The notes below the pieces were generated by a model, which saw nothing but the letters and a program-made list of their open reading frames with translations, had not been told where the DNA came from and made no database searches. From positions 109,129-173,128 of the forward strand of contig NZ_KQ954260.1 in the NCBI RefSeq assembly GCF_001519065.1: DNA of 64,000 nt, given 5' to 3'. Numbering within the stretch: the stretch's first letter is position 1; the number at the start of each line of letters is the position of its first letter. The translations under genes and the position numbers were made by a program. Positions 17,555 to 26,956 of this stretch are shown here, piece by piece. Source of the stretch: Novosphingobium sp. FSW06-99. Its GTDB lineage: Bacteria; Pseudomonadota; Alphaproteobacteria; Sphingomonadales; Sphingomonadaceae.

Positions 17555-18204
17555 GCTGCGCTATCCTCGTGTACTTGCCGGATGGCGGCGACAATGTTGG
17601 GATAGGCGGCGCAGCGGCAGATATTGCCGCTCATCCGTTCGCGCGCCTCATGGTCTGAATAGCTGACGTGCTGCAGATCGGCGGTGACATGGCTCGGGAT
17701 ACCGGCACGGATCTCGCCCAGCATGGCGACCGAGGAACAGATCTGTCCCGGTGTGCAATACCCGCACTGAAAACCATCATGGGCGACAAATGCAGCCTGC
17801 ATCGGGTGGAGCTTGTCCGGCGTGCCCAACCCTTCGATCGTCGTCACCTGGTCACCGTCGTGCATTGCCGCCAGTGTCAGGCAACTGTTGATGCGCCGGC
17901 CGTTGACGATCATCGTGCATGCCCCGCACTGTCCCTGGTCACAGCCCTTTTTGGACCCGGTCAGCGCCAGGTGCTCGCGCACGGCATCCAGCAGCGTCAC
18001 GCGCGGATCGAGTGTCAGCACGATCTGCCTGCCGTTGATGTGCAGACGGGTCGTGACCGTCTGCAACGGCGCCGTTGCCTGGCCCGATGCGGCCTCGGCG
18101 TCTGCCGCGAGCACGGGTGTCGACGCGACGGCCACGGCGACCGCGCCGCCCGACAGCACGCCACGCCGCGTTACGGATGGATTCAAATCACCGGAATTGC
18201 GCAT
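17551..18204 (-). CDS. paoA: 2Fe-2S subunit of a PaoABC-type aldehyde oxidoreductase, Tat-exported
   Basis: 217 aa. The N-terminus TRRGVLSGGAVAVAVASTPVLA is a twin-arginine signal, so the folded complex is exported with its cofactors. The plant-type 2Fe-2S motif is CDQGQCGACTMIVNGRRINSC and the second cluster domain carries CGYCTPGQICSS and CRCAAYP. It is the first gene of the paoABC-like operon, 109 bp downstream of a LysR gene on the same strand. Confidence 0.92.
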   Translation of the reverse strand: MRNSGDLNPSVTRRGVLSGGAVAVAVASTPVLAADAEAASGQATAPLQTVTTRLHINGRQIVLTLDPRVTLLDAVREHLALTGSKKGCDQGQCGACTMIVNGRRINSCLTLAAMHDGDQVTTIEGLGTPDKLHPMQAAFVAHDGFQCGYCTPGQICSSVAMLGEIRAGIPSHVTADLQHVSYSDHEARERMSGNICRCAAYPNIVAAIRQVHEDSAA

Positions 18205-18313
18205 CGCCAGGCTCCTTGGTTGGTTGCTTTTAGAAAGCTCAAAACCATCGGGCCAGAGGAAGGGTGGTTACGTGGGCTAAACGCAACGTTGATGTCAGCT
18301 AATAACTGGCGCC

Positions 18314-19225
18314 TTATCCGCGTTGCTGTTCGCGGGTGCGGATCATCTCGATGAGCTGGCTCAGGCCAGGTTCGCTATGCTTGCGACTGGGGTAATAGGC
18401 GTAGAACGGGGGGCCGACAGAGGCCCATTCGGGCAGCACGATTTCAAGCGCACCGCGCGCGATATCGTCCACCACCCGGCGTTCGAGCACATAGCCAAGG
18501 CCAACACCGTGGAGGACTGCGTCGATTGTGGCATCTGTCTCGTTGACCGCAAACGGACCCTTGACGTCGAGCCGCACCATTGCCTCTCCGTCACCCAGTT
18601 CCCACCGGAAGATCGAGTTGTCGCCCAGACGGACGCGGATGCAGGCGTGGTCAAGCAGGTCTTCGGGCGAACGCGGCCGACCATGCGCGGCGAGGTAGGC
18701 CGGTGAGCCTACCACCACCCAGCGGAGCGGCGCGGTGAGCGGCATCGCAACCATGTCTTCCGGCACCGTGCCGCCATAGCGGATACCGGCATCGAACCCT
18801 TCGGCCACGATATCGACCGGCCGATCCTCGACCGCCAGCACGAGCTGTACGCCGGGATAGGCGGCGGTAAACTCGGCCAGCACCGGGGCAATCAACAAGC
18901 GGGACGCATCGCGTGGCACGTTGATGCGCAATTCGCCTGCGGGATTGGCGCGGAACGCCTCGATCTCTCCCAGGGCATGCTCGATCGCCTCAAAGCCGTG
19001 ACCCAGACGTTCGGCCAGGCGCTCGCCCACCGCGGTCGGCATGACAGTGCGGTTGGTGCGGTGAAGCAGGCGCACCCCCAGTCGCGCCTCCAGCTTCTTG
19101 ATACGATGGCTCAGGGCAGAGGTCGTGACGCCAAGCTCGATCGCCGCCAGCGTAAAACTGCGCCGCCGCGCGATCGTGGCAAACACATGCAGGTCGGGCA
19201 GATCGGATTGGCCAAAGGCAGGCAT
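18314..19225 (-). CDS. LysR-family transcriptional regulator
   Basis: 303 aa with an N-terminal winged helix-turn-helix (FATIARRRSFTLAAIELGVTTSALSHRIKKLEARLG) followed by a LysR substrate-binding domain. It lies between the YdeP-type gene (8 bp upstream) and paoA (109 bp downstream) on the same strand, unlike the usual divergent arrangement of LysR genes. It probably controls the aldehyde oxidoreductase genes; the inducer is unknown. No strong ribosome site precedes ATG 19225, which suggests coupling to the upstream gene. Confidence 0.88.
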   Translation of the reverse strand: MPAFGQSDLPDLHVFATIARRRSFTLAAIELGVTTSALSHRIKKLEARLGVRLLHRTNRTVMPTAVGERLAERLGHGFEAIEHALGEIEAFRANPAGELRINVPRDASRLLIAPVLAEFTAAYPGVQLVLAVEDRPVDIVAEGFDAGIRYGGTVPEDMVAMPLTAPLRWVVVGSPAYLAAHGRPRSPEDLLDHACIRVRLGDNSIFRWELGDGEAMVRLDVKGPFAVNETDATIDAVLHGVGLGYVLERRVVDDIARGALEIVLPEWASVGPPFYAYYPSRKHSEPGLSQLIEMIRTREQQRG

Positions 19226-19233
19226 CTATATGG

Positions 19234-21513
19234 TCATGCGGGCGGGGCCGCCGCCGCACGCAGCGTGACCGGCACCGACTTGTAGGACGGCGTACCACAT
19301 TTGTGGTCATGGTCTTCCAGCGCGATCAGGCGGTTTGCTTCGGGATAATAGGCCGCCACCGACCCACGCGCGATGCCATAGGCGATGGCTGTCTGGCCCG
19401 CGAACACGCGATCCCCCGACACGATGTCGATCACATCGCCATGCCGCAGCCCGAACAGCGCCAGATCGTCGGGATGCACGAAAACCACATCGCGCCGGCC
19501 GGTCACACCGCGATAGCGATCGTTCATGCCATAGATCGTGGTGTTGTACTGATCATGGCTGCGCACGGTGGTCAGCGTCAGCACGCCATCGCTTTTGCCG
19601 TCATCTTCGTCGGTGCCGGGAAAAGTGATGAAGTGGGCCTTGCCGTCGGGGGTATCCCATTCGCGGTCAGAGGCGCCGACGCGCAGGCGGAACCCGCCCT
19701 TTTGCAGCACCCGGATGTTGAAGTCGTAGAAATCGGGGAACACCTGTTCGATCTTGTCGCGGATGCGATCGTAATCCTCGATCAGCCAGTCCCAGGCCAC
19801 CACGCTGTCGGGCAGCGCCGCCTTGGCAATGCCGGCGATGATGGCCGGTTCCGATCGCAAGTCGGGCGATGCGGGTTTGAGCAACCCGCGAGAGGCGTGG
19901 ACCATCGACATCGAATCTTCGACAGTCACCGATTGCAGTTTGCCGTCCTGATAATCCTGCTCGGTGCGGCCAAGGCAGGGCAGCACGACGGTTTCGCGCG
20001 CGGTCAGCAGGCACGTGCGGTTGAGCTTGGTGCAGATCTGTACGTTGAGGTCGAGTTTGCGGAACGCCGCAAAAGTCGCCTCGGGATCGCTGATCGCCAC
20101 CGCCAGATTGCCGCCCAGGCCGATAAAGCCCTTTGACCGGCCATCACGCATGGCGATGATCGAATCGACCGCGCTGTGGCCGTGCTTGCGCGGGCTGGTC
20201 ATGCCGAACGCGGTGTCCATGCGCTGCAGGAAGCTTTCGGCGGGAATTTCGGTGATGCCGACGGTGCGGTCACCCTGCACGTTGGAATGGCCGCGCAAGG
20301 GGCAGATGCCCGCTCCTTCGCGACCGATATTGCCGCGCAGCATCAGCAAGTTGGCGATTTGCTGAACGTTCTCGGTGCCGTGGCGGTGCTGGGTGATACC
20401 CATGCCGTAGCAGATGATCACGCGCTCGGCCTGCCAATAGACTTGCGCCATGGCGGTGATGTCCTGACGCGACAGGCCTGACCGGCGTTCGATCGCAACC
20501 CACGGCGTGGCCTCGATATCGGCCTTCAGCGCGTCGAACCCGGCGGTGTGTTCGGCAATGAAGGGCCGGTCGAGCAACCCCGTTCCGCCGTGGGCCAGAT
20601 CGTTGGCATCGGCGTGCAGCAACGCCTTGATCATGCCCTTGACCATGGCCGCATCGCCGCCGACTTTGACCTGGTAATAGGCGGAGGCGAGCGGCGTCGA
20701 ACCGAATGTCGCCATTTCGGTGGGCACTTGCGGGTCCTGAAACCGTTCCAGTCCGCGTTCCTTCAACGGATTGGCGACGATGATCGCTGCGCCACGCCGC
20801 GACACTTCGCGCAACGTGCCAAGCATGCGGGGATGGTTGGTGCCGGGATTGTGCCCGATGCAGAACACCGCGTCGCAATGGTCGAAATCCTCGAGCGTCA
20901 CGGTGCCCTTGCCGACGCCGATTGACTGCGGCAGACCGACCGACGTCGCCTCGTGGCACATGTTCGAACAATCGGGAAAATTGTTGGTGCCAAATTCGCG
21001 GGCCATCGTCTGGTACAGAAACGCGGCCTCGTTGGATGCCCGCCCCGACGTGTAGAACTCCATCTGATCGGGATGTTCCATCGCGCGCATGGCCGCGCCG
21101 ATGGTTGCGAAGGCGGTGTCCCAATCGATCGGTACGAACCGGTCCGCCTGTGCGTCATAGCGCAGCGGAACGGTCAGGCGCCCGGCATTTTCCAGGTCGA
21201 AATCGGGCCATGTCCATAAGTCTGCCACGCTGTGTGCGGCAAAGAATTCCGGATCGACCTTCTTTGCGGTTGCCTCCCAGGTGACGGCCTTGGCGCCGTT
21301 CTCGCAGAATTCGAACGATGAGGTGTGCCTGGGATCGGGCCAGGCACAGCCCGGACAGTCGAAACCATCAGGCTGGTTCATGCTGAGCAGCGCGCGAGTG
21401 TCGGTGCTCGCGCCCATCTGGCTGCGCACGGCCGTTGCCACCGCCCGCAACGCGCCCCAGCCGCCAGCCGGGCCGCCATAGGGTTTCACGCCTTCCACCG
21501 GTTTGTCTGCCAT
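19234..21513 (-). CDS. FdhF/YdeP-family molybdopterin oxidoreductase
   Basis: 759 aa from ATG 21513 (AGGCAGGA upstream), the same length as E. coli YdeP; the open frame continues to 21711 but without protein-like sequence. Features are an N-terminal CPGCAWPDP, a molybdopterin-binding core with FPDCSNMCHEATSVGLPQSIG, YGMGITQHRHGTENVQQIANLLMLRGNIGREGAGICPLRGHSNVQGDRT, and a C-terminal dinucleotide-binding domain. The family is related to formate dehydrogenase alpha subunits; YdeP itself is linked to acid resistance in E. coli. The reaction here is unknown. No partner subunit lies beside it. Confidence 0.88.
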   Translation of the reverse strand: MADKPVEGVKPYGGPAGGWGALRAVATAVRSQMGASTDTRALLSMNQPDGFDCPGCAWPDPRHTSSFEFCENGAKAVTWEATAKKVDPEFFAAHSVADLWTWPDFDLENAGRLTVPLRYDAQADRFVPIDWDTAFATIGAAMRAMEHPDQMEFYTSGRASNEAAFLYQTMAREFGTNNFPDCSNMCHEATSVGLPQSIGVGKGTVTLEDFDHCDAVFCIGHNPGTNHPRMLGTLREVSRRGAAIIVANPLKERGLERFQDPQVPTEMATFGSTPLASAYYQVKVGGDAAMVKGMIKALLHADANDLAHGGTGLLDRPFIAEHTAGFDALKADIEATPWVAIERRSGLSRQDITAMAQVYWQAERVIICYGMGITQHRHGTENVQQIANLLMLRGNIGREGAGICPLRGHSNVQGDRTVGITEIPAESFLQRMDTAFGMTSPRKHGHSAVDSIIAMRDGRSKGFIGLGGNLAVAISDPEATFAAFRKLDLNVQICTKLNRTCLLTARETVVLPCLGRTEQDYQDGKLQSVTVEDSMSMVHASRGLLKPASPDLRSEPAIIAGIAKAALPDSVVAWDWLIEDYDRIRDKIEQVFPDFYDFNIRVLQKGGFRLRVGASDREWDTPDGKAHFITFPGTDEDDGKSDGVLTLTTVRSHDQYNTTIYGMNDRYRGVTGRRDVVFVHPDDLALFGLRHGDVIDIVSGDRVFAGQTAIAYGIARGSVAAYYPEANRLIALEDHDHKCGTPSYKSVPVTLRAAAAPPA

Positions 21514-21992
21514 AATCCTGCCTTTCGCAAAAACCCTGCCGCGCCTCGGGTTGTGATCCCGCAGATAGTTGTGATTCCGCAAAAAAAAGCGCACGCGCGC
21601 GTCTGCATTTGGGCGATCTGGAACGGCCGATCGCTTATAGCTCAAGCAGTTATACAATGTCTGCGGCCCGCTTGCCAGCGGGTACGGGCAGGAATTTGCA
21701 GCGCTGTCCACAGCCGTCAGGTGGACAGATCGGCCGGGCCCACGCTACCCGCGCGCCATGGGAATCACCGCAACGATCATGAACACCGTCACCGGACGGC
21801 CAATCCAGAAAATGACCTTTGGCCGGATGCCGAAGCCATGGATCAGTTTCAACCTCGAGACGGGCGAACTGGTCACCGCCGAACGGATCGACATCGGCAA
21901 ACCCGCACCGGGCAAAGTGGTGACCCCTGTCGACATCTGGGTCACGCTGAAACCGAAAGACTGACGATTGTAGACCGGGCCGGAACCCGGGG
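21514..21992. other. Intergenic region between the YdeP-type gene and the FAH gene
   Basis: This 479-bp region holds only a possible small gene at 21758-21964. The part next to the YdeP start is A-rich on the plus strand and repeats the phrase GTGATCCCGCA/GTGATTCCGCA near 21552-21580. No tRNA or clear terminator is visible. Confidence 0.5.
21758..21964 (+). CDS. Small hypothetical protein, unassigned
   Basis: 68 aa, ATG to TGA. The codon third positions are G/C-rich as in neighbouring real genes and the amino-acid composition is balanced (MGITATIMNTVTGRPIQKMT start), with no opposing gene to explain it as a shadow. There is no clear ribosome-binding site, which weakens the case. It is convergent with the FAH gene. 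No family is recognised. Confidence 0.4.
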   Translation: MGITATIMNTVTGRPIQKMTFGRMPKPWISFNLETGELVTAERIDIGKPAPGKVVTPVDIWVTLKPKD

Positions 21993-22949
21993 TCAGGCGC
22001 TCACCACGATCTGATCGATGGCCCCGAACGGCGCGTGGCCGTCGCGGGTGCGGCCTTCCATGCGCACGCGGTCGCCGTGCGCCATAAAGGCGGTTTGCGG
22101 CGCGCCATCGGCGATCATCTCGATCGCGCGGCGTTCGGAAATGCAGGCCGATCCGCGCGTGGCATATTCGCGGTTGGAAACGGTGCCCGATCCGATGATG
22201 GTGCCCGCCACCAAATCGCGCGTGCGCGCGGCGTGGGCGACCAGTTCGGGAAACGAAAAGGCCATCTGGTCGCCGCAGACGCGGCCAAACGGTTCGCCGT
22301 TCCACGTCACCACCAGATCGCAGCAGACCCGCCCGTCGCGCCAGTCGGGCCCGAGGGTGTCTGGGGTGACCGCAAACGGCGCCATGCTGCACGCCGGTTT
22401 GGCCTGCACCCAGCCGAATCCCGTCTTCATTTCGACCGGCGCGATCGCGCGCAACGACCAGTCGTTGATCTGCACGATCAGGCGGATGTGCGCCGCCGCC
22501 GCCGCGGCGGTCACGCCCATCGGCACGGCATCGACAATCACGCCGAATTCGCCCTCGAAATCGATGCCGTCGGCCTCGCTGGCAAACGGCACCGGGTCGT
22601 TCGGGCCATAGAACCGGTCGGACAGGCCCTGATACATCAGCGGGCGGTCGGTTTCGATCGGCGGCAGGTTGAAGGCAATCTGCATCAGGTCGCCGTGCTG
22701 GCTGAACGCGGACCCATCGAGCCATTGCCACGATCGCGGCAGCGGCGCCCTGATCCGTGCCGGGTCGAGCGGATCGCCGTGGCCGGCCTCGACCCGCGCC
22801 GCCAGCGCGCGCAGCGCCGGTTCACTGCGTGCCCAGTCGGCGATCGCGGCGATCAGGCTGGTCTCGGCGGGCAGCGCGCGAGCGCCATCAGCCGAAACGA
22901 TCACCAGCGCCCCGTCGGGCGTGCCGTCCTGCAATGTTGCCAGCCGCAT
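21993..22949 (-). CDS. Fumarylacetoacetate hydrolase (FAH) family protein
   Basis: 318 aa with the FAH C-terminal fold: metal ligands in DFEGEFGVIVD (Glu-x-Glu) and in VQINDWSLR (Asp), followed by a KPACSMAPFAVTPD segment. Family members hydrolyse C-C bonds of acylpyruvates or hydrate 2-oxo-4-pentenoates. It is the last gene of the catabolic operon and starts 3 bp after the cyclase gene stop, so an end-of-pathway role such as acylpyruvate hydrolysis is likely. The substrate cannot be stated. Confidence 0.87.
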   Translation of the reverse strand: MRLATLQDGTPDGALVIVSADGARALPAETSLIAAIADWARSEPALRALAARVEAGHGDPLDPARIRAPLPRSWQWLDGSAFSQHGDLMQIAFNLPPIETDRPLMYQGLSDRFYGPNDPVPFASEADGIDFEGEFGVIVDAVPMGVTAAAAAAHIRLIVQINDWSLRAIAPVEMKTGFGWVQAKPACSMAPFAVTPDTLGPDWRDGRVCCDLVVTWNGEPFGRVCGDQMAFSFPELVAHAARTRDLVAGTIIGSGTVSNREYATRGSACISERRAIEMIADGAPQTAFMAHGDRVRMEGRTRDGHAPFGAIDQIVVSA

Positions 22950-22952
22950 CGA

Positions 22953-23732
22953 TCAGGCCTCGATGATCGCAACGGCGCGGGTCCACCCTGCCGAGGCGCC
23001 CTGAATCTTGTGCGGAAAGCACGACACGGTAAAGCCGCTGGGCGGCAGCGCCTCAAGATTGTGCAGCTTTTCCAGATGGCAATAGCCGATGTCGCGTCCG
23101 GCCTTGTGCCCTTCCCAGATCAGCGATGTGTCACCGGTTTCGGCAACCTTTTTGGCGGTATGCGCAAACGGCGCGTCCCAGCTCCAGGCATCGGTGCCGG
23201 TCACGCGGATGCCGCGGCTGGTCAGGTACATGGTCGCCTCATAGCCCATGCCGCAGCCGACATTGACGAAATCGGGCCGCCCCAGCGCCTTGCCGGCGGC
23301 AGTGTTGACCAGCACGATTTCGAGCGGTTGCAGGGTGTGGCCGATCCGCGCCAGTTCGTCCTCGACATCTTGCGCCGTCACCACATAGCCATCGGGGAAA
23401 TGGCGGAAATCGAGCTTTACCCCCGGCTGGAAACACCATTCGAGCGGCACTTCGTCGATGGTGATGGCGCGCTCGCCGCCGTTCATGGTGGGGTGGAAAT
23501 GCCACGGTGCATCGAGATGCGTGCCGTTGTGCGTGGTCAGGCGCACCCATTCTGCAGCGGCAAAGCCTTCGCCGCCAGGCACTTGTTCGGCAGTCAGCCC
23601 TGGGAAGAAATGCGCGGCCTCGCCCACGGTTTCGTGGTGCGTCTGATAGGTGATTTCGGGCCGCATGAACGGCGGGTCGGACACCACGTCGTTGCACAGC
23701 GTGATCGACAGATCGATGAATTGGCGCGCCAT
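22953..23732 (-). CDS. Cyclase-family hydrolase (kynurenine formamidase-like)
   Basis: 259 aa from ATG 23732 (AGAGGA upstream); the open frame to 24047 is not real because it overlaps the hydrolase gene out of phase. The metal-binding motif THNGTHLDAPWHFHP is that of the cyclase/formamidase family (HxGTHxDxPxH). Members open rings or cleave amide and ester-like bonds. It lies between the alpha/beta hydrolase and FAH genes in the catabolic operon. The substrate is unknown. Confidence 0.87.
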   Translation of the reverse strand: MARQFIDLSITLCNDVVSDPPFMRPEITYQTHHETVGEAAHFFPGLTAEQVPGGEGFAAAEWVRLTTHNGTHLDAPWHFHPTMNGGERAITIDEVPLEWCFQPGVKLDFRHFPDGYVVTAQDVEDELARIGHTLQPLEIVLVNTAAGKALGRPDFVNVGCGMGYEATMYLTSRGIRVTGTDAWSWDAPFAHTAKKVAETGDTSLIWEGHKAGRDIGYCHLEKLHNLEALPPSGFTVSCFPHKIQGASAGWTRAVAIIEA

Positions 23733-23743
23733 GAATAATCCTC

Positions 23744-24916
23744 TCAGGCCGTTTTGCCGCCGAGCGTATCGGCAAACCAGTCGGCGATATAGTCCCGCCC
23801 GAATGTCATGTTGTCGGCGCCGACATGTTCGACCCCGCCTTCGCGCGCGGTAAAGATCTTCAGTTCGCGGCGCGGTGAATTGACCAGTTGGTCGTAACAG
23901 TCGTGCGCGTATTGCACGCTGATCTGGCGGTCGTTGGCGCCGTGGGTGACCAGGAACGGCACGCGCACGCGGTCCATCTGGCCGTTGAGGTTCATCGCAT
24001 CGGATTTCGCGAAAAAGTCGTCCATGTCGCTGGCGCCAAACGCCCACATCACGTGCGCCCAGTAATGCGGCACGGGGTTTTCGCCCTCGCGCAGCAGGCG
24101 CTTGTCCTGCACTTCGCGCCAGTTGTGGTTGGCACCCCAGCAGGCGCCGCTGGCAAAGCGCGAGTCATGGGCGACCGCGCGCGGCGCAAAATGCCCACCC
24201 AGCGAAATGCCGGTCATGCCGATGCGGGCAGGATCGACATCGCCCTGCGTTTCCAGCCAATCGATCGCGCGGCTGGCCCAGCGTTCGCTGTCGGGAGCAA
24301 CCGGCAGGCTCTGCAGGCGCAGCGCCTCGCCGCTGCCGGGTTGATCGACGCACAGGGTCGAGATGCCGCGCCGCGCCAGTGCCTCGGGCAGGCGCGACCA
24401 ATAGAGCAGTTCCTTGCAGCTATCGAGGCCATTGCAATAGACCACCACCGGATGCGGACCGGGGCCGGGCGCACGGGTATAGAGCGCGGGCATCGTCGCG
24501 CCTGCGGGCCAGCCATCGCCCAGCGGCACTTCGATGCGTTCGCGGTTTATGCTGCCGAGCGAGGTCGAGCGGTCGAACGTTGCGCGGGCTCTGGCATATG
24601 TTTCGGCGCGACCGGGATGGCCGTGGCCCTGCATGCGTTCGGCGTTGAACAGATAAAGCGAGGCGCGCTCCAGCTTGTCGGACGCGCTGAACGCGCGGCC
24701 GCGTGCTTCGTCTTCAGTGGCAAGTTCGATCAGCTTTTCACCCATCGTCGCCCAGGCCTTCATGAAGGCGGGGGTTCCGGCATCGGCGCCATTGGCCGCC
24801 GCATCACGGATCGGCTGGCACATATCGACGATCTCGCCGATCTGCCCGCCCGATTCCATCGCGATGGCGACCGACAGGTTCCAGATATAGTTCGGGAAAT
24901 ATTCAAACAGCGCCAT
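23744..24916 (-). CDS. Alpha/beta hydrolase (DHPON hydrolase/FrsA-like)
   Basis: 390 aa. An N-terminal helical cap of about 140 residues is followed by an alpha/beta hydrolase core: oxyanion-side VVVYCNGLDSCKELL, nucleophile Ser in GMTGISLGGHFAP, Asp in VTHGANDRQIS and a late His in GGVEHVGADN. The extended N-terminal region resembles 2,6-dihydroxypseudooxynicotine hydrolase-type C-C hydrolases. In this operon it is the natural candidate to cleave the meta-cleavage product of the adjacent extradiol dioxygenase; that is inference. Confidence 0.85.
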   Translation of the reverse strand: MALFEYFPNYIWNLSVAIAMESGGQIGEIVDMCQPIRDAAANGADAGTPAFMKAWATMGEKLIELATEDEARGRAFSASDKLERASLYLFNAERMQGHGHPGRAETYARARATFDRSTSLGSINRERIEVPLGDGWPAGATMPALYTRAPGPGPHPVVVYCNGLDSCKELLYWSRLPEALARRGISTLCVDQPGSGEALRLQSLPVAPDSERWASRAIDWLETQGDVDPARIGMTGISLGGHFAPRAVAHDSRFASGACWGANHNWREVQDKRLLREGENPVPHYWAHVMWAFGASDMDDFFAKSDAMNLNGQMDRVRVPFLVTHGANDRQISVQYAHDCYDQLVNSPRRELKIFTAREGGVEHVGADNMTFGRDYIADWFADTLGGKTA

Positions 24917-24919
24917 GGG

Positions 24920-25822
24920 TCAGGCCTCTACCGCAACAAACAGCCCCGGATTGGGATGGGGGTGCGGCAATGTTTGCGGACCGCCGGTGCCGATGCCCCA
25001 CTGATCCATAACCAGCGGCGCGGGCACATGCACCATGCCGGTGTGGGTTTCGAAATCGACCACGTCGAGTTCGCTGGTATATTCGGCAACGAAACCTGCC
25101 GGCGTGACGAAATAGCTGAACGTGTTGTTGCCCGCGGTATGCCGACCGGGGCCCCAGCCGATGTCGATCCCTTTGACTTTCAGGCGGTGCGCGCCGCGCA
25201 TCATGTCATCGAGCGTCGGCATGTCATAGGCGACATGGTTGAGGCAGGGCGGCCCGGGCAGGATGGCAAAGCGGTGGTGCGCCGAATTGCAGCGCAGGAA
25301 ACACATGAAATCGCCCAGCCAGTCCGATACCTTGAACCCCAGCACATCGCAGAACCACGTGACCAGCGCCTGGTGGTTGGGCGAATGTAGTACGATATGG
25401 CTGATCTTTTCGGGAACGCCTTCCCAGCGGGCAAGATCGCGGCTGGTGCCGCGCGCCACCCCGGCGCTGATTTCGAACTGCAGTCCGTCGGGCGAAAAGA
25501 ACCGGAAGCCATAGCCGCCACCGGGCGTGGTCAGCGGCTGCGGTTCGTGGACGATCCGGCCGCCGGAACTGCGCACGCGTTCGGCCAGCGTGTCGACATC
25601 GGCAGCGGAACCGGTGGCCAGCGCGATCACGTCGACGCGGTTTTCGTCCGCCGGGCGCAGGCGCACGACATGGTGTTCGTCATGCCCTTGGGTTTTGAAC
25701 CACGCCATACCGTCTTCGCCGGGTACGCGGTCCAGCCCCCAGACATCGGCATAAAAGGCGGCTTCGGCGTCGAAGTCGACCACGCCATAGCCCACGTATC
25801 GGATATCGGTTACTCGGCTCAT
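24920..25822 (-). CDS. Two-domain type I extradiol dioxygenase (VOC superfamily)
   Basis: 300 aa from ATG 25822 (AGGGAA upstream); a TTG at 25840 would add six residues. Two VOC repeats are present, the second carrying the 2-His-1-carboxylate metal triad at His142 (KISHIVLHS), His196 (CLNHVAYD) and Glu247 (FVAEYTSE). This layout matches biphenyl-2,3-diol 1,2-dioxygenase-type enzymes, which open catechol rings beside the hydroxyls using Fe(II) and O2. It follows the FAD monooxygenase gene by 18 bp, fitting hydroxylation followed by ring cleavage. Confidence 0.88.
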   Translation of the reverse strand: MSRVTDIRYVGYGVVDFDAEAAFYADVWGLDRVPGEDGMAWFKTQGHDEHHVVRLRPADENRVDVIALATGSAADVDTLAERVRSSGGRIVHEPQPLTTPGGGYGFRFFSPDGLQFEISAGVARGTSRDLARWEGVPEKISHIVLHSPNHQALVTWFCDVLGFKVSDWLGDFMCFLRCNSAHHRFAILPGPPCLNHVAYDMPTLDDMMRGAHRLKVKGIDIGWGPGRHTAGNNTFSYFVTPAGFVAEYTSELDVVDFETHTGMVHVPAPLVMDQWGIGTGGPQTLPHPHPNPGLFVAVEA

Positions 25823-25840
25823 GGAAAAATTCCCTGACAA

Positions 25841-26956
25841 TCAGATGGGTTGGGCGACAACGGCGAACATTTCGGCGGTGGCCTGCGCATTGTCGACCGG
25901 CGGACCTTTGCCAATCTGGCCGTGGCAGATGGCCAGGCTTTTTTCGACGATGTAGCGGCAGCGTTCGAAACGGCGGTTGCGAAAGGCGGTGAACGCCTGT
26001 TCGGGCGTGGCGGCGCGCGCGATTTCCTCGGCCAGTACAATGCTGTCCTCGACCGCCATGCCCGCGCCCTGGCCCAGATGGGGGGTGGTGGCGTGGACGG
26101 CATCGCCCAGCAGCACGACGCGGCCCTTGTGCCAGAGCCCTTGCACCAGCATCCCTTCGAGCGGGCGATAGACCACGCCATGATCATCGACGATCTGTTC
26201 GGCCAGCGCCTGGATCGCGGGCGCGGTCCCGGCCAGCTTGCCACGCATCAGCGCGGCCAGGCCTTCGGTGGGGTAGCGCGGGTTGTCGGGTTCGGGCGTG
26301 GTGACATACATGTACATCAGGCTGTCGCTGATCGGCACGAGCCCGACCCCGGTCGGCCCGTTGTAGACCTGCAGCGCGTCAAGATCGGCAGGGCGCGGGA
26401 AATTGTAGCGCCACACCGCCTGCCCGGTGAATTCGGGCGTTTCCGCCCCGGGCAGGATTTGTCCGCGCGTGGTGGAATAGACCCCGTCGGCGGCGATCAC
26501 CAGATCCCAGGTGCCATGACTGCCGTCCGAAAAGCGGACATTGACGGCATCGCCGGTGTCGTCGAGCGTCTCGGCAGTGATCCCCAGCCGCACGTCGGCG
26601 CCCGCCGCGATCGCGGTATCGCCCAGCAGTTTGTGCAGCGCGGGGCGCCCGATGCCCAGATTGACGGGCAGGCCCGGCGCCACCGGATGGCCCGGAATGC
26701 GCGCCACCTTTTGCCCGCTGGGGATGAAGATCTCGACCGCGTCAAACCCGACACCGGCGGCAAGATAACCGTCAAGAATGCCCAGCGCCTGTGCCGCGCG
26801 CAGCACGTTCGATTGCTGTATGATGCCCACGCCATAGACCGACCAGGTCGGGTCGCGCTCGATCACCGTCACCGCATGGCCATCGCGGCGCAGCGCAATC
26901 GCGCTGGTCAGCCCGCCGATGCCGCCACCGATGATCAGTATCTGCAGATTGTCCAA
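25841..26956 (-). CDS. FAD-dependent aromatic-ring hydroxylase (group A monooxygenase)
   Basis: 371 aa. I choose TTG 26956 (MDNLQILIIGGG) because GGAGAGG lies 4 nt upstream and no ATG gives a full Rossmann fold; a TTG at 26992 is a longer option. Motifs are the FAD-binding IIGGGIGGLTSAIALRRDG, the DG motif DLVIAADGVYSTTR and the GD motif VVLLGDAVHATTPHLGQGAGMAVEDS. These are typical of salicylate, 3-hydroxybenzoate or 6-hydroxynicotinate hydroxylases. It is the first enzyme gene downstream of the LysR regulator and probably makes the catechol-like substrate of the dioxygenase. Confidence 0.9.
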   Translation of the reverse strand: MDNLQILIIGGGIGGLTSAIALRRDGHAVTVIERDPTWSVYGVGIIQQSNVLRAAQALGILDGYLAAGVGFDAVEIFIPSGQKVARIPGHPVAPGLPVNLGIGRPALHKLLGDTAIAAGADVRLGITAETLDDTGDAVNVRFSDGSHGTWDLVIAADGVYSTTRGQILPGAETPEFTGQAVWRYNFPRPADLDALQVYNGPTGVGLVPISDSLMYMYVTTPEPDNPRYPTEGLAALMRGKLAGTAPAIQALAEQIVDDHGVVYRPLEGMLVQGLWHKGRVVLLGDAVHATTPHLGQGAGMAVEDSIVLAEEIARAATPEQAFTAFRNRRFERCRYIVEKSLAICHGQIGKGPPVDNAQATAEMFAVVAQPI

